A stretch of 64,000 nucleotides of DNA from Janthinobacterium lividum (GCF_023509035.1 NZ_CP075583.1:3720001-3784000), one strand, 5' to 3'; positions 40,427 to 51,409 are shown, counted from the first letter of the stretch. A program made the numbers and translations. The notes: generated by a model from the sequence alone, not told the origin.

Positions 40427-40468
40427 TTGATGTGCATCATTCATTTTCCTGTAGCAAATCAATATCAT
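40427..40468 (+). promoter_or_regulatory. FNR-type class II promoter
   Basis: TTGATGTGCATCAT (40427-40440) matches the FNR/ANR consensus TTGAT-N4-ATCAA at nine of ten fixed positions. TATCAT at 40463-40468 is a suitable -10 box. A start near 40475 would put the centre of the FNR site at -41.5, the canonical class II activation position. It precedes the Hsp20 remnant by about 45 bases. Confidence 0.7.
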
Positions 40469-40518
40469 TAGTTCATGCATCTATCCGGGTGCCGGTAAGC
40501 AGGGGAGGGAACTTTATC

Positions 40519-40719
40519 ATGGCTAATCATCTGACTCGATTCGTTCCATTTTCTGACATCGCACGTTTCGAACCCCTGAACGGCATCAAGGACTGGTTGC
40601 GCGATTTTCAGCTTCGGCCCGCCGTGCGCGACTGGAATGGCGGGCCGGGCATCAAGGTAGATGTCGAGGGCGGTGTCGCGTCGATCACGGCCGAATTGAA
40701 ACACGAGCACCTCGGGTGA
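40519..40719 (+). pseudogene. Hsp20/alpha-crystallin remnant with internal deletion
   Basis: A 66-residue frame. MANHLTRFVPFSDIARFEPLNGIKDWLRDF is the N-terminal arm of betaproteobacterial Hsp20 proteins; IKVDVEGG and VASITAELKHEH correspond to the first and a later beta-strand of the alpha-crystallin domain, with about 30 residues of the core missing between them and all the C-terminal part gone. A full protein has about 140 residues. It has a start with nearby GGGAGGG and an FNR-type promoter, so it may still be transcribed. Possibly it persists as a leader for the downstream cyclase. Confidence 0.6.
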
Positions 40720-40792
40720 CGCCGGTCCTCGCCTTCGCTGCGTACCGTCGCCGTGTTGCTGCATCTACCTACCGAGTGAAAGGGGCGAGTCT

Positions 40793-42448
40793 ATGTCTGC
40801 TACCGGGCGTTCCGCTGACTACCCACGGGGGATTCTTTTCCGGCATTTTTCCCTGGTCACTTTGGCGGCGGGATGTGTTGTGCTGGTATGCCTGTCTATC
40901 CTGACGATCCAGCTGTCGACGATATGGCGCGCACGCGAAGTGCGGCTGCACGAAGCGCGCGACGCGGCGACGAATGTCAGCCAGGCTGTCGCGCAGCATG
41001 CCTACGATACGATCAGGGAGGTCGACACGTTGTTGCTTGGACTGATCGAGCGTGGCGACATGCTGGGAGCGTCAGGCTTCGACCAGTCCCGTATGCAAGC
41101 GTTGTTGAGGAGCCGTGTCGCGGAATTTCCCCAATTGCATGCCATCATCGTCTTTGCCGATGATGGCAGACCATTGTTCAATTCCGGCACGCAGATGCCA
41201 GTCAATCTCGACAATCCGGACAATGACTATCTTCATTACCATCGTTTGCATAATGACCTGAAGCCTTATCTAGGGATGGGCGCGGGACGGTTGGCCCATG
41301 GTGAATGGATCATGGCGGTGTCACGCAGAATTAATCTTCCCGATGGGAGCTTCGGCGGCGTTGTGCTTGCCACTATCCGCCTCGACTATTTTAAAAAATT
41401 CTATGAGGACTTTTCCATCGGTGAGCAAGGAACGATTCTGATGACACATGATGATGCCAGGCTCGTAATGAAAACTTCCTATGATGGCGGGGTGCCTGAA
41501 GGTATGGGTTCGCCATTCAAACTGCTGTCTGAGTCCTCGTCGATGGTGAAGATCAAGGAGGCGCACGCCAGTCAGGGCTTGGACGAAAAATCAAGCATCA
41601 TCAGCTATCGTAAGATTACCGAATATCCGCTGGTGGCCTTGACTGCCTTGTCGCGGGATGAAGTTCTGAGTGGCTGGCGCAATGATGCCTGCCTGCAAAT
41701 TGCAGCGTTGAGCGCCTTGATCTTGCTCACTGGATTTTTTGGCTGCCGCTTGCTCAGCCAGCTGAGCTCACGCTTGATTATCGAGGAGGAGTTTAAGGAA
41801 GCGAGCGATGAATTAAAAGTATCTAACCAGCGCTTGACGCACCTCGCCTTGCAGGATGGCTTGACGGCTCTGGCAAATCGACGGAGTTTTGATGACGCAT
41901 TGATTGTGGAGTTCAGTCGGGCCCAGCGGGCAGGAAATTCCCTGGGCCTGATGATGATTGATGTTGATTTTTTCAAGCAATATAACGACATTTATGGCCA
42001 TGTGGCTGGCGACGAATGCTTGAAGAAAATTGCCGGCGTGGTCGCCACGGGCATGCGCAGGGCGGGCGATATGGCGGCACGCTATGGCGGCGAGGAAATG
42101 GTTCTGCTCTTGCCAGGATCGGATATCGACGGAGCCATATCGCTTGCGGAAACCATTCGTCATGGCATAGTGAGTTTAGGCATTCCCCATATTGGCAGTC
42201 CCCTGTGCAAGGTGACAGCAAGTATCGGCGTGGCGGTGTTCCCCTTGATTAAGATGGAAACGATGGCCATTACCCTGCTCAATGCTGCCGACCATGCCCT
42301 GTACAAGGCCAAGGCATCGGGGCGCAATAACGTATGTACCTGCGATTCGCGCGAAAGGAAGTTCTCCCGCACAAATGCCGTTGAAATCAATGAAAACTGG
42401 TGCCAGGAGTATATGAGGCAGGCAAACATATCAAGTTCAGAGAGATGA
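40793..42448 (+). CDS. Membrane diguanylate cyclase with Cache-type sensor
   Basis: A 551-residue protein. A transmembrane helix (about residues 20-45), a periplasmic dCache-like sensor domain (about 45-290, with YLHYHRLHND, MAVSRRINLPDGSFGGVV), a second helix (about 300-320) and a GGDEF domain (about 360-530). The active site reads GGEEM, where the fifth position differs from the usual F; the first four residues that matter for catalysis are kept, so cyclase activity is likely. An RxxD inhibitory site is not obvious. It starts 73 bases after the Hsp20 remnant and could be under the same FNR-type promoter, coupling c-di-GMP to oxygen. Confidence 0.85.
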   Translation: MSATGRSADYPRGILFRHFSLVTLAAGCVVLVCLSILTIQLSTIWRAREVRLHEARDAATNVSQAVAQHAYDTIREVDTLLLGLIERGDMLGASGFDQSRMQALLRSRVAEFPQLHAIIVFADDGRPLFNSGTQMPVNLDNPDNDYLHYHRLHNDLKPYLGMGAGRLAHGEWIMAVSRRINLPDGSFGGVVLATIRLDYFKKFYEDFSIGEQGTILMTHDDARLVMKTSYDGGVPEGMGSPFKLLSESSSMVKIKEAHASQGLDEKSSIISYRKITEYPLVALTALSRDEVLSGWRNDACLQIAALSALILLTGFFGCRLLSQLSSRLIIEEEFKEASDELKVSNQRLTHLALQDGLTALANRRSFDDALIVEFSRAQRAGNSLGLMMIDVDFFKQYNDIYGHVAGDECLKKIAGVVATGMRRAGDMAARYGGEEMVLLLPGSDIDGAISLAETIRHGIVSLGIPHIGSPLCKVTASIGVAVFPLIKMETMAITLLNAADHALYKAKASGRNNVCTCDSRERKFSRTNAVEINENWCQEYMRQANISSSER

Positions 42449-42543
42449 GGACGGCCGCCAGGCCGATCGGATGGGGCATGCACCATCCATATTGAGGATT
42501 TCTGACAACAATGTTGCCTGGGACACTGATGTTATGCACCTCA

Positions 42544-42557
42544 TTGATGTAGATCAT
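42544..42557 (+). promoter_or_regulatory. Second FNR-type box
   Basis: TTGATGTAGATCAT fits TTGAT-N4-ATCAA with the same single final mismatch as the box at 40427. It lies 140 bases before the 81-residue gene. The -10 box is unclear (TACTTG at 42577-42582 is a candidate). Confidence 0.6.
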
Positions 42558-42696
42558 TCTCGCTCGTGACTGTGCGTACTTGAAACGATACAGTATCCAT
42601 CAGCAGGCAGCGCATTCCCCCTCGTCGGCAGGTGCTTGGGACGATCCAGGCGCTGCCCTGTGCACCGGGCAAATGCAAACAACAGGAAAGTCACCC

Positions 42697-42942
42697 ATGC
42701 ATGCAGATATCTGGATAGTTCGGAACGGTAGTGATTATCTCTTGTTGCATGGCCATTTGCGCCTGCACTCCACCTTGAACGCAGCTGGCGCCGTTTTTGT
42801 CGAGGTGGCGCACGAAGGCGTCGTCAAGATCACACGCGTATCGGGCTATCTTCAGGTCGATTCTGGCAATGCGCTGTCGCTACTTTGTGTCCAACGGGCA
42901 ACAGTTAAAGCATTGGGCGAAACCCTGCCTAATGCTTGGTGA
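42697..42942 (+). CDS. Unknown 81-residue protein
   Basis: ATG 42697 has AGGAAAG at good distance and is preferred over the in-frame upstream ATG 42580. The product (MHADIWIVRNGSDYLLLHGHLRLHS ... GETLPNAW) is beta-rich, with no membrane helix or Cys pairs. I do not recognise it. Lying behind an FNR box and before the kinase gene, it may be part of an oxygen-responsive set. Confidence 0.55.
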   Translation: MHADIWIVRNGSDYLLLHGHLRLHSTLNAAGAVFVEVAHEGVVKITRVSGYLQVDSGNALSLLCVQRATVKALGETLPNAW

Positions 42943-43171
42943 CGGGCGCATGCCCGGTGAGCATAACGCTGGGCGATCACTTCGTTCCACGCAGTCATTC
43001 TGGCTGTACATTGTGCAAAAAAACGGCATTTTTCTTTCGCGACTATGACTGAGCTCACTATTGCGCTAATATAAATAATAATTGTTGGTTAGTACACACC
43101 ATCCACGAACCTTGCCAAGATGTGATGCTGCAGGGGGGTAACTTGCTAACGATGGGTATGGTCAACTATTT

Positions 43172-44845
43172 ATGTGCGCGAAGCGAAGAAAGTATTTTGC
43201 CGTTCCTTTTCAGGCTGAGCAATACTGGAACTCATTGCGTCAGCATGCGGAGCTGCGGCTCAAGCTGAAACAGGCGGCGTCAAAGCCCCTTTCTCAAGAG
43301 CGTTATCCCGCGTCGCTGCAAGCAGCGCAGCGGGAGGTGAGCGTGCGCGAGATTGAGCTGGAAATGCAGAACGATGAGCTGCTCGCCGCCCAGGCTGCAT
43401 TGAAGAATACTGGCGAATTGTCTAACCGCCTGTACGACCAGGCGCCCGTCGGCTACATCAGCATGGATGCCCGCGGCATCATCATGCACTCGAATCTCAC
43501 TGCATCGGCCTTGTTAGGCACACCGCCAGAGATGCTTTCCGGCCAGCCGTTCACGCGTTTCATTCTTCCTGATGACCAGGATATTTTTTACTTCCTGCGC
43601 CAGCGCCTGCTGGACCGCAACACACCGTGTTCCGTCGTACTGCGCATGAAAAAGGGCGTGGGTGACGTATTTTCAGTCATCGCGGAAGCTAAACTTGACC
43701 AGGAGCATTTTGGCCCGGGCGCCGTGTTATTGGTACTCAATGATATTACCGAGCGCACCGTGGCGGCGGCGCAACTGCATGCCAGCGAGGAGCGATTTCG
43801 CGGGGTAGTTGAAAACGCATCTCTTGGCATGATCATGGCTGACATGCAAGGCCGCTGGCTAACTGTGAACCGGGCGCTGTGCGAGATGTTGGGCTATACG
43901 GGGCAGGAATTGCTGGCGATGGGATGTCTGAAACTGACGCATCCCGACGACGTTGACGATAGCGTGCAGTTCGGGCAGCGCCTGTGCAGCGGCGAGATCA
44001 GCAACTATCGCATCGAAAAGCGCTATCTGCACAAGGATGGCCATGTCATCTGGGCCATACTCAGTGCCACGACGGTGTGCGGTGCTGAGGGACTCGCCCG
44101 GCAGTACGTGGGCATGGTGGAAGATATCAGCGTGCGCAAGCTGGCATTGGAAAAGCTGGAACAGTCGCATGAGAAACTGCGCCGGTTCATTGCCCATCAG
44201 GAGCGCGTGAAGGAAGGGGAGCGTATTCGCATTGCAAGGGAAATGCACGACGAACTCGGTAGCGTATTAACTGGCGTCAAGGCCCACCTTTCCGTTGCCT
44301 TGATACATGACCAGCGTAATGGCGGTACCTTGCAAGCTCGGCTCGAGGATGCCTGCTCCTTGCTCGATATCGCTTCCACGGCCGTACGCACGGTGATCAC
44401 TGAACTGCGGCCCAGCGTGCTAGATCAGCTTGGCGTCTGGGCGGCGCTGGAGTGGCACGTAGAAGAGGTCTGTGCCAGAGCGGGGCTCATCTGCCACACC
44501 CACATTCCTCCTGAGACTGTTCTGCTGGAGATCGACCCCGAGCGCAGTACTGCCTTGTTCCGTATCTTGCAGGAAGCGCTCACCAATGTCGTCCGCCATG
44601 CCGGGGCTACGCGGGTCGACCTGCGCGTCAGTCATGCCTACTCGTCGATCCGGATGGAAGTGGAAGACGATGGCAAGGGCATGGATAGCGAGAGCCTAGT
44701 GACGGCCAACTCCTGGGGCCTGGCGGGCATGCGCGAGCGCGCCCGGCATTTTGGTGGAGGAATCCGTTTTATGGCCGTTGCGCATGGCACCCTGCTGGTC
44801 TTGCAGTTGCCGATACGGGGGGCGCATGAGATGCGGAAAAATTAG
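43172..44845 (+). CDS. Cytoplasmic PAS-PAS histidine kinase, NarX/DegS type
   Basis: A 557-residue kinase without membrane helices. A coiled-coil lead (residues 20-85) is followed by two PAS domains (about 90-215 and 220-345; NASLGMIMADMQGRWLTVN), a HisKA_3 dimerisation domain (RIAREMHDELGSVLTG, phosphoacceptor His359) and a HATPase domain with ILQEALTNVVRHAGAT (N box), DDGKGM and GLAGMRERA. This is the class that pairs with NarL-type regulators, and one is encoded immediately after it with a 20-base overlap. Soluble PAS kinases of this type often sense redox or oxygen, which fits the FNR protein nearby, but no haem or flavin site is obvious. Confidence 0.87.
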   Translation: MCAKRRKYFAVPFQAEQYWNSLRQHAELRLKLKQAASKPLSQERYPASLQAAQREVSVREIELEMQNDELLAAQAALKNTGELSNRLYDQAPVGYISMDARGIIMHSNLTASALLGTPPEMLSGQPFTRFILPDDQDIFYFLRQRLLDRNTPCSVVLRMKKGVGDVFSVIAEAKLDQEHFGPGAVLLVLNDITERTVAAAQLHASEERFRGVVENASLGMIMADMQGRWLTVNRALCEMLGYTGQELLAMGCLKLTHPDDVDDSVQFGQRLCSGEISNYRIEKRYLHKDGHVIWAILSATTVCGAEGLARQYVGMVEDISVRKLALEKLEQSHEKLRRFIAHQERVKEGERIRIAREMHDELGSVLTGVKAHLSVALIHDQRNGGTLQARLEDACSLLDIASTAVRTVITELRPSVLDQLGVWAALEWHVEEVCARAGLICHTHIPPETVLLEIDPERSTALFRILQEALTNVVRHAGATRVDLRVSHAYSSIRMEVEDDGKGMDSESLVTANSWGLAGMRERARHFGGGIRFMAVAHGTLLVLQLPIRGAHEMRKN

Positions 44846-45482
44846 GGTGGTGCTGGTGGACGACCATGTCGTCGCACGCAACGGTATTCGGCTGATGCTG
44901 GGCACGGACGACGGCGTCGAAGTCGTGGCCGAGGCCGAAACTGCCCGCGCGGCATTGTATCTGCTGCAGGGACAGACATTTGACGTTGCCATTGTCGATA
45001 TCGGCCTGCCCGATCAGAACGGCTTGCAGTTGCTCAAGCAATTGCGCCGCGAGCAGCCACGCCTTGCCGTGCTGATGTTGTCCATGTATGCCGAGACGGT
45101 GTACGCTGTGCGGGCCCTGCAATATGGCGCCGCCGGCTATCTGACCAAGAATTGCACTGCGTCCATACTGGTTGGGGCGGTCTACAAGGCTGCAGCGGGA
45201 GGGAAATACATCAGCTCGGCGGTGACGGAAGATATTGCTGATATGATCAGCGGCAGCAGGATGGCCTGGCACGAGAAACTGTCGGACCGCGAGCTGGAAG
45301 TCCTGCGGCTGCTTGCCGCCGGCGAAGACTTGGCAGATATCGCGCAAATTTTGCATTTGAGTATTAATACCGTGAGCACTTACCGGGCGCGCCTGTTGGA
45401 AAAGACGCGCGCCAAGAATAATGTGCAGCTGACGCGGTTCGCCATAGAACATGGCGTCGGTCCGCCGATTCTTGGCGGCTAG
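44826..45482 (+). CDS. NarL/FixJ-type response regulator
   Basis: A 218-residue regulator: receiver domain (IRVVLVDDHVVARNG, phosphoacceptor Asp58 in VDIGLPDQNG, conserved Lys in GYLTKN) and C-terminal LuxR-type helix-turn-helix (LSDRELEVLRLLAAGEDLADIAQILHLSINTVSTYRARLLEK). ATG 44826 gives the proper N-terminus and lies inside the end of the kinase gene, which makes it the kinase partner. Targets are unknown. Confidence 0.9.
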   Translation: MRCGKIRVVLVDDHVVARNGIRLMLGTDDGVEVVAEAETARAALYLLQGQTFDVAIVDIGLPDQNGLQLLKQLRREQPRLAVLMLSMYAETVYAVRALQYGAAGYLTKNCTASILVGAVYKAAAGGKYISSAVTEDIADMISGSRMAWHEKLSDRELEVLRLLAAGEDLADIAQILHLSINTVSTYRARLLEKTRAKNNVQLTRFAIEHGVGPPILGG

Positions 45483-45543
45483 CTGGTGGATCGGCACCGA
45501 GACAACGCCGCTGTTTTTCGGCGCTGCACGGATGTGGCCTTGT

Positions 45544-46374
45544 TCAGGCACGGCTTGCCGCCTTTGAGATGGAGGACAGCAGCGCCGTGGTCCGCTCCGT
45601 GAGTGCATCGATGCTTGCCACTGTTTCCATGGTTTCCCCGTTTGCCAGCGCCTCGATCGCGCCATGATTGAGGATATGCAGATCTTTGCCGTCCGTGCTG
45701 ATCCAGCCCTGGCGGCGGAACTTCGACATCAGGCGACTGACGCTTTCCATCGTCAAGCCTATATAGTTCCCGATGTCTTCACGCGACATCAGCACCGTGA
45801 AGTCATGGCGCGAGTATCCCCTGGCCGCGAAACGGCTCGACAGATCGAGCAGGAAAGTGGCAAAGCGCTGCTCGGCTGAGTTGCCCAGGAAGCGCATGAC
45901 GCGCTGGTCGCGATTGATTTCCTGGCTCAATAAACGGTGGAAATGTTGTTGTAGCGCTGGAATGTTGGCGCATAGTATCTGCAGTTGGGCAAAGGGAACT
46001 TCGCAGACCTCGCTATCCTCGAATGCCATCGCATTGCTGTCATGAATGCCAGTACTGATGGCGTTCATGCCGAGAATTTCGCCTGCCATGTGAAAGCCCA
46101 TCACATGCTGTTTGCCATGGGCGTTATCGCGGAAGGTTTTGAACTGGCCGCCGTGAATAATGTACAGACAATGAAAAGGCTCGCCCACCCTTAGCAGCAA
46201 CTCATTGCGCTCCACCCAGTGCCGTTTGCCAATTATTCTATCGAGCTGAGCGACGCTACGCTCGTCCAGGCCGTGGGGCAGGCAACGTTCCCTTGAACTG
46301 CATTTCGCGCAGGTATTGCCGCTAGTGTAAATTTTCGCTGGTAACGATTGATAGGTCGAGAGTGGGGCGTTCAT
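45544..46374 (-). CDS. fnr: FNR-type oxygen-sensing regulator
   Basis: A 276-residue Crp/Fnr-family regulator. Cys22, Cys25 and Cys31 (CAKCSSRERC) and Cys124 (SEVCEVPF) match the four ligands of the oxygen-labile [4Fe-4S] cluster of FNR/ANR. The cNMP-type beta-roll is followed by a dimer helix and a HTH whose recognition helix TMESVSRLMSKF has the E..SR residues that read TTGAT half-sites. It lies between the two NarL-type regulator genes, and two FNR boxes are found to its left, so it is the likely controller of that set. Many Oxalobacteraceae carry several FNR copies. Confidence 0.9.
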   Translation of the reverse strand: MNAPLSTYQSLPAKIYTSGNTCAKCSSRERCLPHGLDERSVAQLDRIIGKRHWVERNELLLRVGEPFHCLYIIHGGQFKTFRDNAHGKQHVMGFHMAGEILGMNAISTGIHDSNAMAFEDSEVCEVPFAQLQILCANIPALQQHFHRLLSQEINRDQRVMRFLGNSAEQRFATFLLDLSSRFAARGYSRHDFTVLMSREDIGNYIGLTMESVSRLMSKFRRQGWISTDGKDLHILNHGAIEALANGETMETVASIDALTERTTALLSSISKAASRA

Positions 46375-46515
46375 GGGTTCCTCTTATTGTAGTTCATGGT
46401 GTGCATCAAATTTCTTTGTCTTTCTGACTACATGCCTAATAGTATGTGCGCGCCCAGGCAAGGTGCATATAAGATTAACCCTTGGTCTTGCGTAGCAAAT
46501 TTCGCAAGCTTTTTG

Positions 46516-46531
46516 GTAGGGGATCCCCTAC
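46516..46531. promoter_or_regulatory. Perfect 16-base palindrome, candidate operator
   Basis: GTAGGGGATCCCCTAC lies between fnr and the second NarL-type regulator. It resembles a back-to-back pair of NarL-type heptamers (TACCCCT-like), so one of the two local response regulators may bind it. The distance to the ATG at 46664 is about 130 bases. Confidence 0.5.
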
Positions 46532-46663
46532 ATTCATCCTTTGCCAGTACGCATGGGCTTTGTCTGCCGCGCAACTGCGGCTGTTGCAGTCTAGCGTTGA
46601 CGCCATTAGCCGTTCGGCGCAGAATCAAATGCATGGAAATCATAGAATCACGCTAGGCAAGGC

Positions 46664-47320
46664 ATGCTCAGAACCTTGCCCATGGAAGCGGGAATCATTC
46701 GGGTGCTATTGGTTGACGACCATGCCATCGCACGCCATGGCGTGTCGCTGATGCTTGGCACGGCAGCGGACATTTGCGTTGGCGGCCAGGCGACGTCCTT
46801 TGACGACGCGACCGAACGTATTGCGTCCGAGGAATTCGATGTGGCCCTCATTGACATTGCCATGCCGGGAAAAAGCGGCTTGCAACTATTGCAAACCTTG
46901 CGCTTGGCCAGGCCGCGCATGGGGCTGATGATACTGAGTCATTATTCGGAAGAAATCTATGGCTTGCGGGCACTCAGCCTGGGGGCATCTGGCTACCTGA
47001 CCAAGGATGTGTCAGCCGACGTTCTTGTACAGGCCGTGCGCAAGGTGGCGTCGGGAGGGAAATATGTGAGCCCGGCGATGACGGACCGGCTGGCAATGGT
47101 GGTGGCACAGGGGCATGTGCGTGTGCACGAGAACCTGTCCGAGCGCGAACTGCACGTGTTCCAGCGCATCGCCGCAGGCCAGTCGCTGGTGCAGATCGGC
47201 GCTGCATTGAATTTGCGCCCGAATACGGTCACGAGCTATCGTGCGCGCATCCTGAAAAAAATGAAAATGGCATGTAACGCCGAGTTGATCCGCTATGCGC
47301 TGGAACTTGGCATGCTGTAG
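46664..47320 (+). CDS. NarL/FixJ-type response regulator, second copy
   Basis: A 218-residue regulator: receiver (IIRVLLVDDHAIARHG, Asp in LIDIAMPGKSG, Lys in GYLTKD) and LuxR-type HTH (LSERELHVFQRIAAGQSLVQIGAALNLRPNTVTSYRARILKK). It resembles the regulator at 44826 throughout, so the two are probably duplicates, but there is no kinase beside this one. ATG 46664 has a fair AGGCAAGG site; ATG 46682 is an alternative. Confidence 0.88.
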   Translation: MLRTLPMEAGIIRVLLVDDHAIARHGVSLMLGTAADICVGGQATSFDDATERIASEEFDVALIDIAMPGKSGLQLLQTLRLARPRMGLMILSHYSEEIYGLRALSLGASGYLTKDVSADVLVQAVRKVASGGKYVSPAMTDRLAMVVAQGHVRVHENLSERELHVFQRIAAGQSLVQIGAALNLRPNTVTSYRARILKKMKMACNAELIRYALELGML

Positions 47321-47337
47321 GCTGCTCAGATATAAAC

Positions 47338-48243
47338 ATGAAAAACACCAACAAGGCCACCCTGACCGGGTTGGCGGCCATTCTGCTGTGGAGCGCCATT
47401 ATCGGCCTGATCCGCAGTGTCAGCGAACTCCTGGGGCCCACGGGTGGGGCGGCGATGATGTACAGCGTGGCGTCGGTGTTCCTGCTGCTGTCCGTAGGCT
47501 ACACGAGGCTGAGCGAATTTCCGCGGCGCTATCTGGTCTGGGGCAGCCTGCTGTTCGTCACCTACGAGCTGTGCCTGGCGCTATCGATAGGCTATGCCAG
47601 CACGGCCCGTCAATCCATCGAGGTGGGCATGGTGAACTACCTGTGGCCGACCTTCACCATTGTCGCGGCCATCCTGTTCAACGGGCAGAAGAGCAATTTC
47701 CTGATCGTGCCGGGCTTCCTGCTGTCCGTCGCCGGCGTCTGCTGGGTGCTGGGTGGCGAGCATGGCTTCGACCTGGCCGGCACCCTGGCTAATGTGCGCG
47801 GCAATCCGCTCAGCTATGGCCTGGCCTTTGCGGGCGCGCTGATCTGGGCCGCGTATTGCACCGTGACGGCGCGTCTGGCGCAGGGCAAGAACGGCGTGAC
47901 CGTGTTTTTCATCCTGGTTTCCATCAGCTTGTGGATCAAGTACCTGCTGCAAGGGGGAGGCCACATGGTGTTCACTGCCGAGGCCATCACCTACCTGGCC
48001 CTGGCCGCCGGCGCCATGGGCTTTGGCTACGCCGCCTGGAACGTGGGGATTCTTCACGGCAACGTCACGCTCCTGGCTGGCGCTTCGTATTTCATCCCCG
48101 TGCTGTCTGCCGCGCTTTCTTCGCTGCTGCTGCGCACGCCGCTGTCACTGGCCTTCTGGCAAGGCGCGGTGATGGTGTGCGGCGGCGCCATCCTGTGCTG
48201 GCTGGCTACGCGCGCAGGACGCACCCGGCCCATCATGAACTGA
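47338..48243 (+). CDS. yddG: EamA/DMT-family exporter, YddG-like (aromatic amino acids)
   Basis: A 301-residue membrane protein with about ten transmembrane helices in two EamA halves. AILLWSAIIGLIRSVSE at the start, NYLWPTFTIVAAILF, and GYAAWNVGILHGNVTLLAGASYFIPVLSA fit the YddG branch that exports aromatic amino acids and other metabolites. It starts 17 bases after the response regulator stop, so the two are probably co-transcribed. Confidence 0.83.
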   Translation: MKNTNKATLTGLAAILLWSAIIGLIRSVSELLGPTGGAAMMYSVASVFLLLSVGYTRLSEFPRRYLVWGSLLFVTYELCLALSIGYASTARQSIEVGMVNYLWPTFTIVAAILFNGQKSNFLIVPGFLLSVAGVCWVLGGEHGFDLAGTLANVRGNPLSYGLAFAGALIWAAYCTVTARLAQGKNGVTVFFILVSISLWIKYLLQGGGHMVFTAEAITYLALAAGAMGFGYAAWNVGILHGNVTLLAGASYFIPVLSAALSSLLLRTPLSLAFWQGAVMVCGGAILCWLATRAGRTRPIMN

Positions 48244-50815
<2,572 letters not shown>

Positions 50816-50826
50816 TGCAGTCCTGA

Positions 50827-50851
50827 CAGGCAGTAAGCTCTTTACTGCCTG
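50827..50851 (+). terminator. Hairpin after icd
   Basis: CAGGCAGTAA-GCTC-TTTACTGCCTG-type inverted repeat followed by ACAAAAAAC. It stands before a second, stronger hairpin. Confidence 0.5.
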
Positions 50852-50860
50852 ACAAAAAAC

Positions 50861-50893
50861 AACGCCGCCGGGAGTGATCCTGGCGGCGTTTTT
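50861..50893. terminator. Bidirectional terminator between icd and the DUF411 gene
   Basis: AACGCCGCC and GGCGGCGTT enclose a 12-base loop and give TTTTT rightward, AAAAAAC on the left. Confidence 0.88.
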
Positions 50894-50908
50894 CATTTCC
50901 CCTCGGTT

Positions 50909-51352
50909 TTATTGGTAGTGCTTGTAGACCTCGGTGCTGCCATTGTTCTTGACCAGCAAGACGTCATACGGATCCTTGCGCGGTCCTTCCATGCCAGGCG
51001 AACCCATCGGCATTGCCGGCACGGCCAGTCCTTTCGCCTTGGGTTTCTCGCGCAGCAACTGCTTGATCTCGCTGGCTGGTACATGGCCTTCGATGGCGTA
51101 GCCGTTGACGAGGCCCGTGTGGCAGGAACCGAGCGCGTCGGGAATACCTGCCAGCTTGCGGTATTGCGCCGGCATTTCCACATTTTTCGCGCGCACCGTA
51201 AAACCGTTCGCTTCCAGGTGCTTGATCCATGCGGAACAGCAGCCGCACGAGGCGCTCTTGTAGACTTCAATGACGGGCAGGGCCGCCATGGCGAACGTGG
51301 GCAAGCCCAGCATGGCGGCGAAGGCGCCGCGCAATAAGAAATGTTTGATCAT
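50909..51352 (-). CDS. DUF411 exported metal-binding-type protein
   Basis: A 147-residue protein with signal peptide (FLLRGAFAAMLGLPTFAMA). The mature part has SASCGCCSAW near residue 35, the CGCC motif of DUF411, and later GSCHTGLVNGYAIEGHVP, the second conserved Cys-His pair. DUF411 proteins are periplasmic and often occur with copper-resistance genes. The next gene upstream is a small Cys/His-containing exported protein, which supports a metal link. Confidence 0.87.
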   Translation of the reverse strand: MIKHFLLRGAFAAMLGLPTFAMAALPVIEVYKSASCGCCSAWIKHLEANGFTVRAKNVEMPAQYRKLAGIPDALGSCHTGLVNGYAIEGHVPASEIKQLLREKPKAKGLAVPAMPMGSPGMEGPRKDPYDVLLVKNNGSTEVYKHYQ

Positions 51353-51409
51353 GTGTTGCTTTCAGACGGATAAGGGCTATCGTGGCCACATGGGTGGCCT
51401 GCTTGCTAC

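Noticed and set aside
33534..41000. Second copy of the tRNA-Val 3' end as right attachment site
   Set aside because: I looked for CTTCCCACCA and TTCGAAACTTGC further right and saw none, so no att site is reported.
46396..46409. Possible FNR half-site before fnr (ATGGTGTGCATCAA)
   Set aside because: Only one half matches and it lies too close to the ATG for activation; kept out as unsupported autoregulation.
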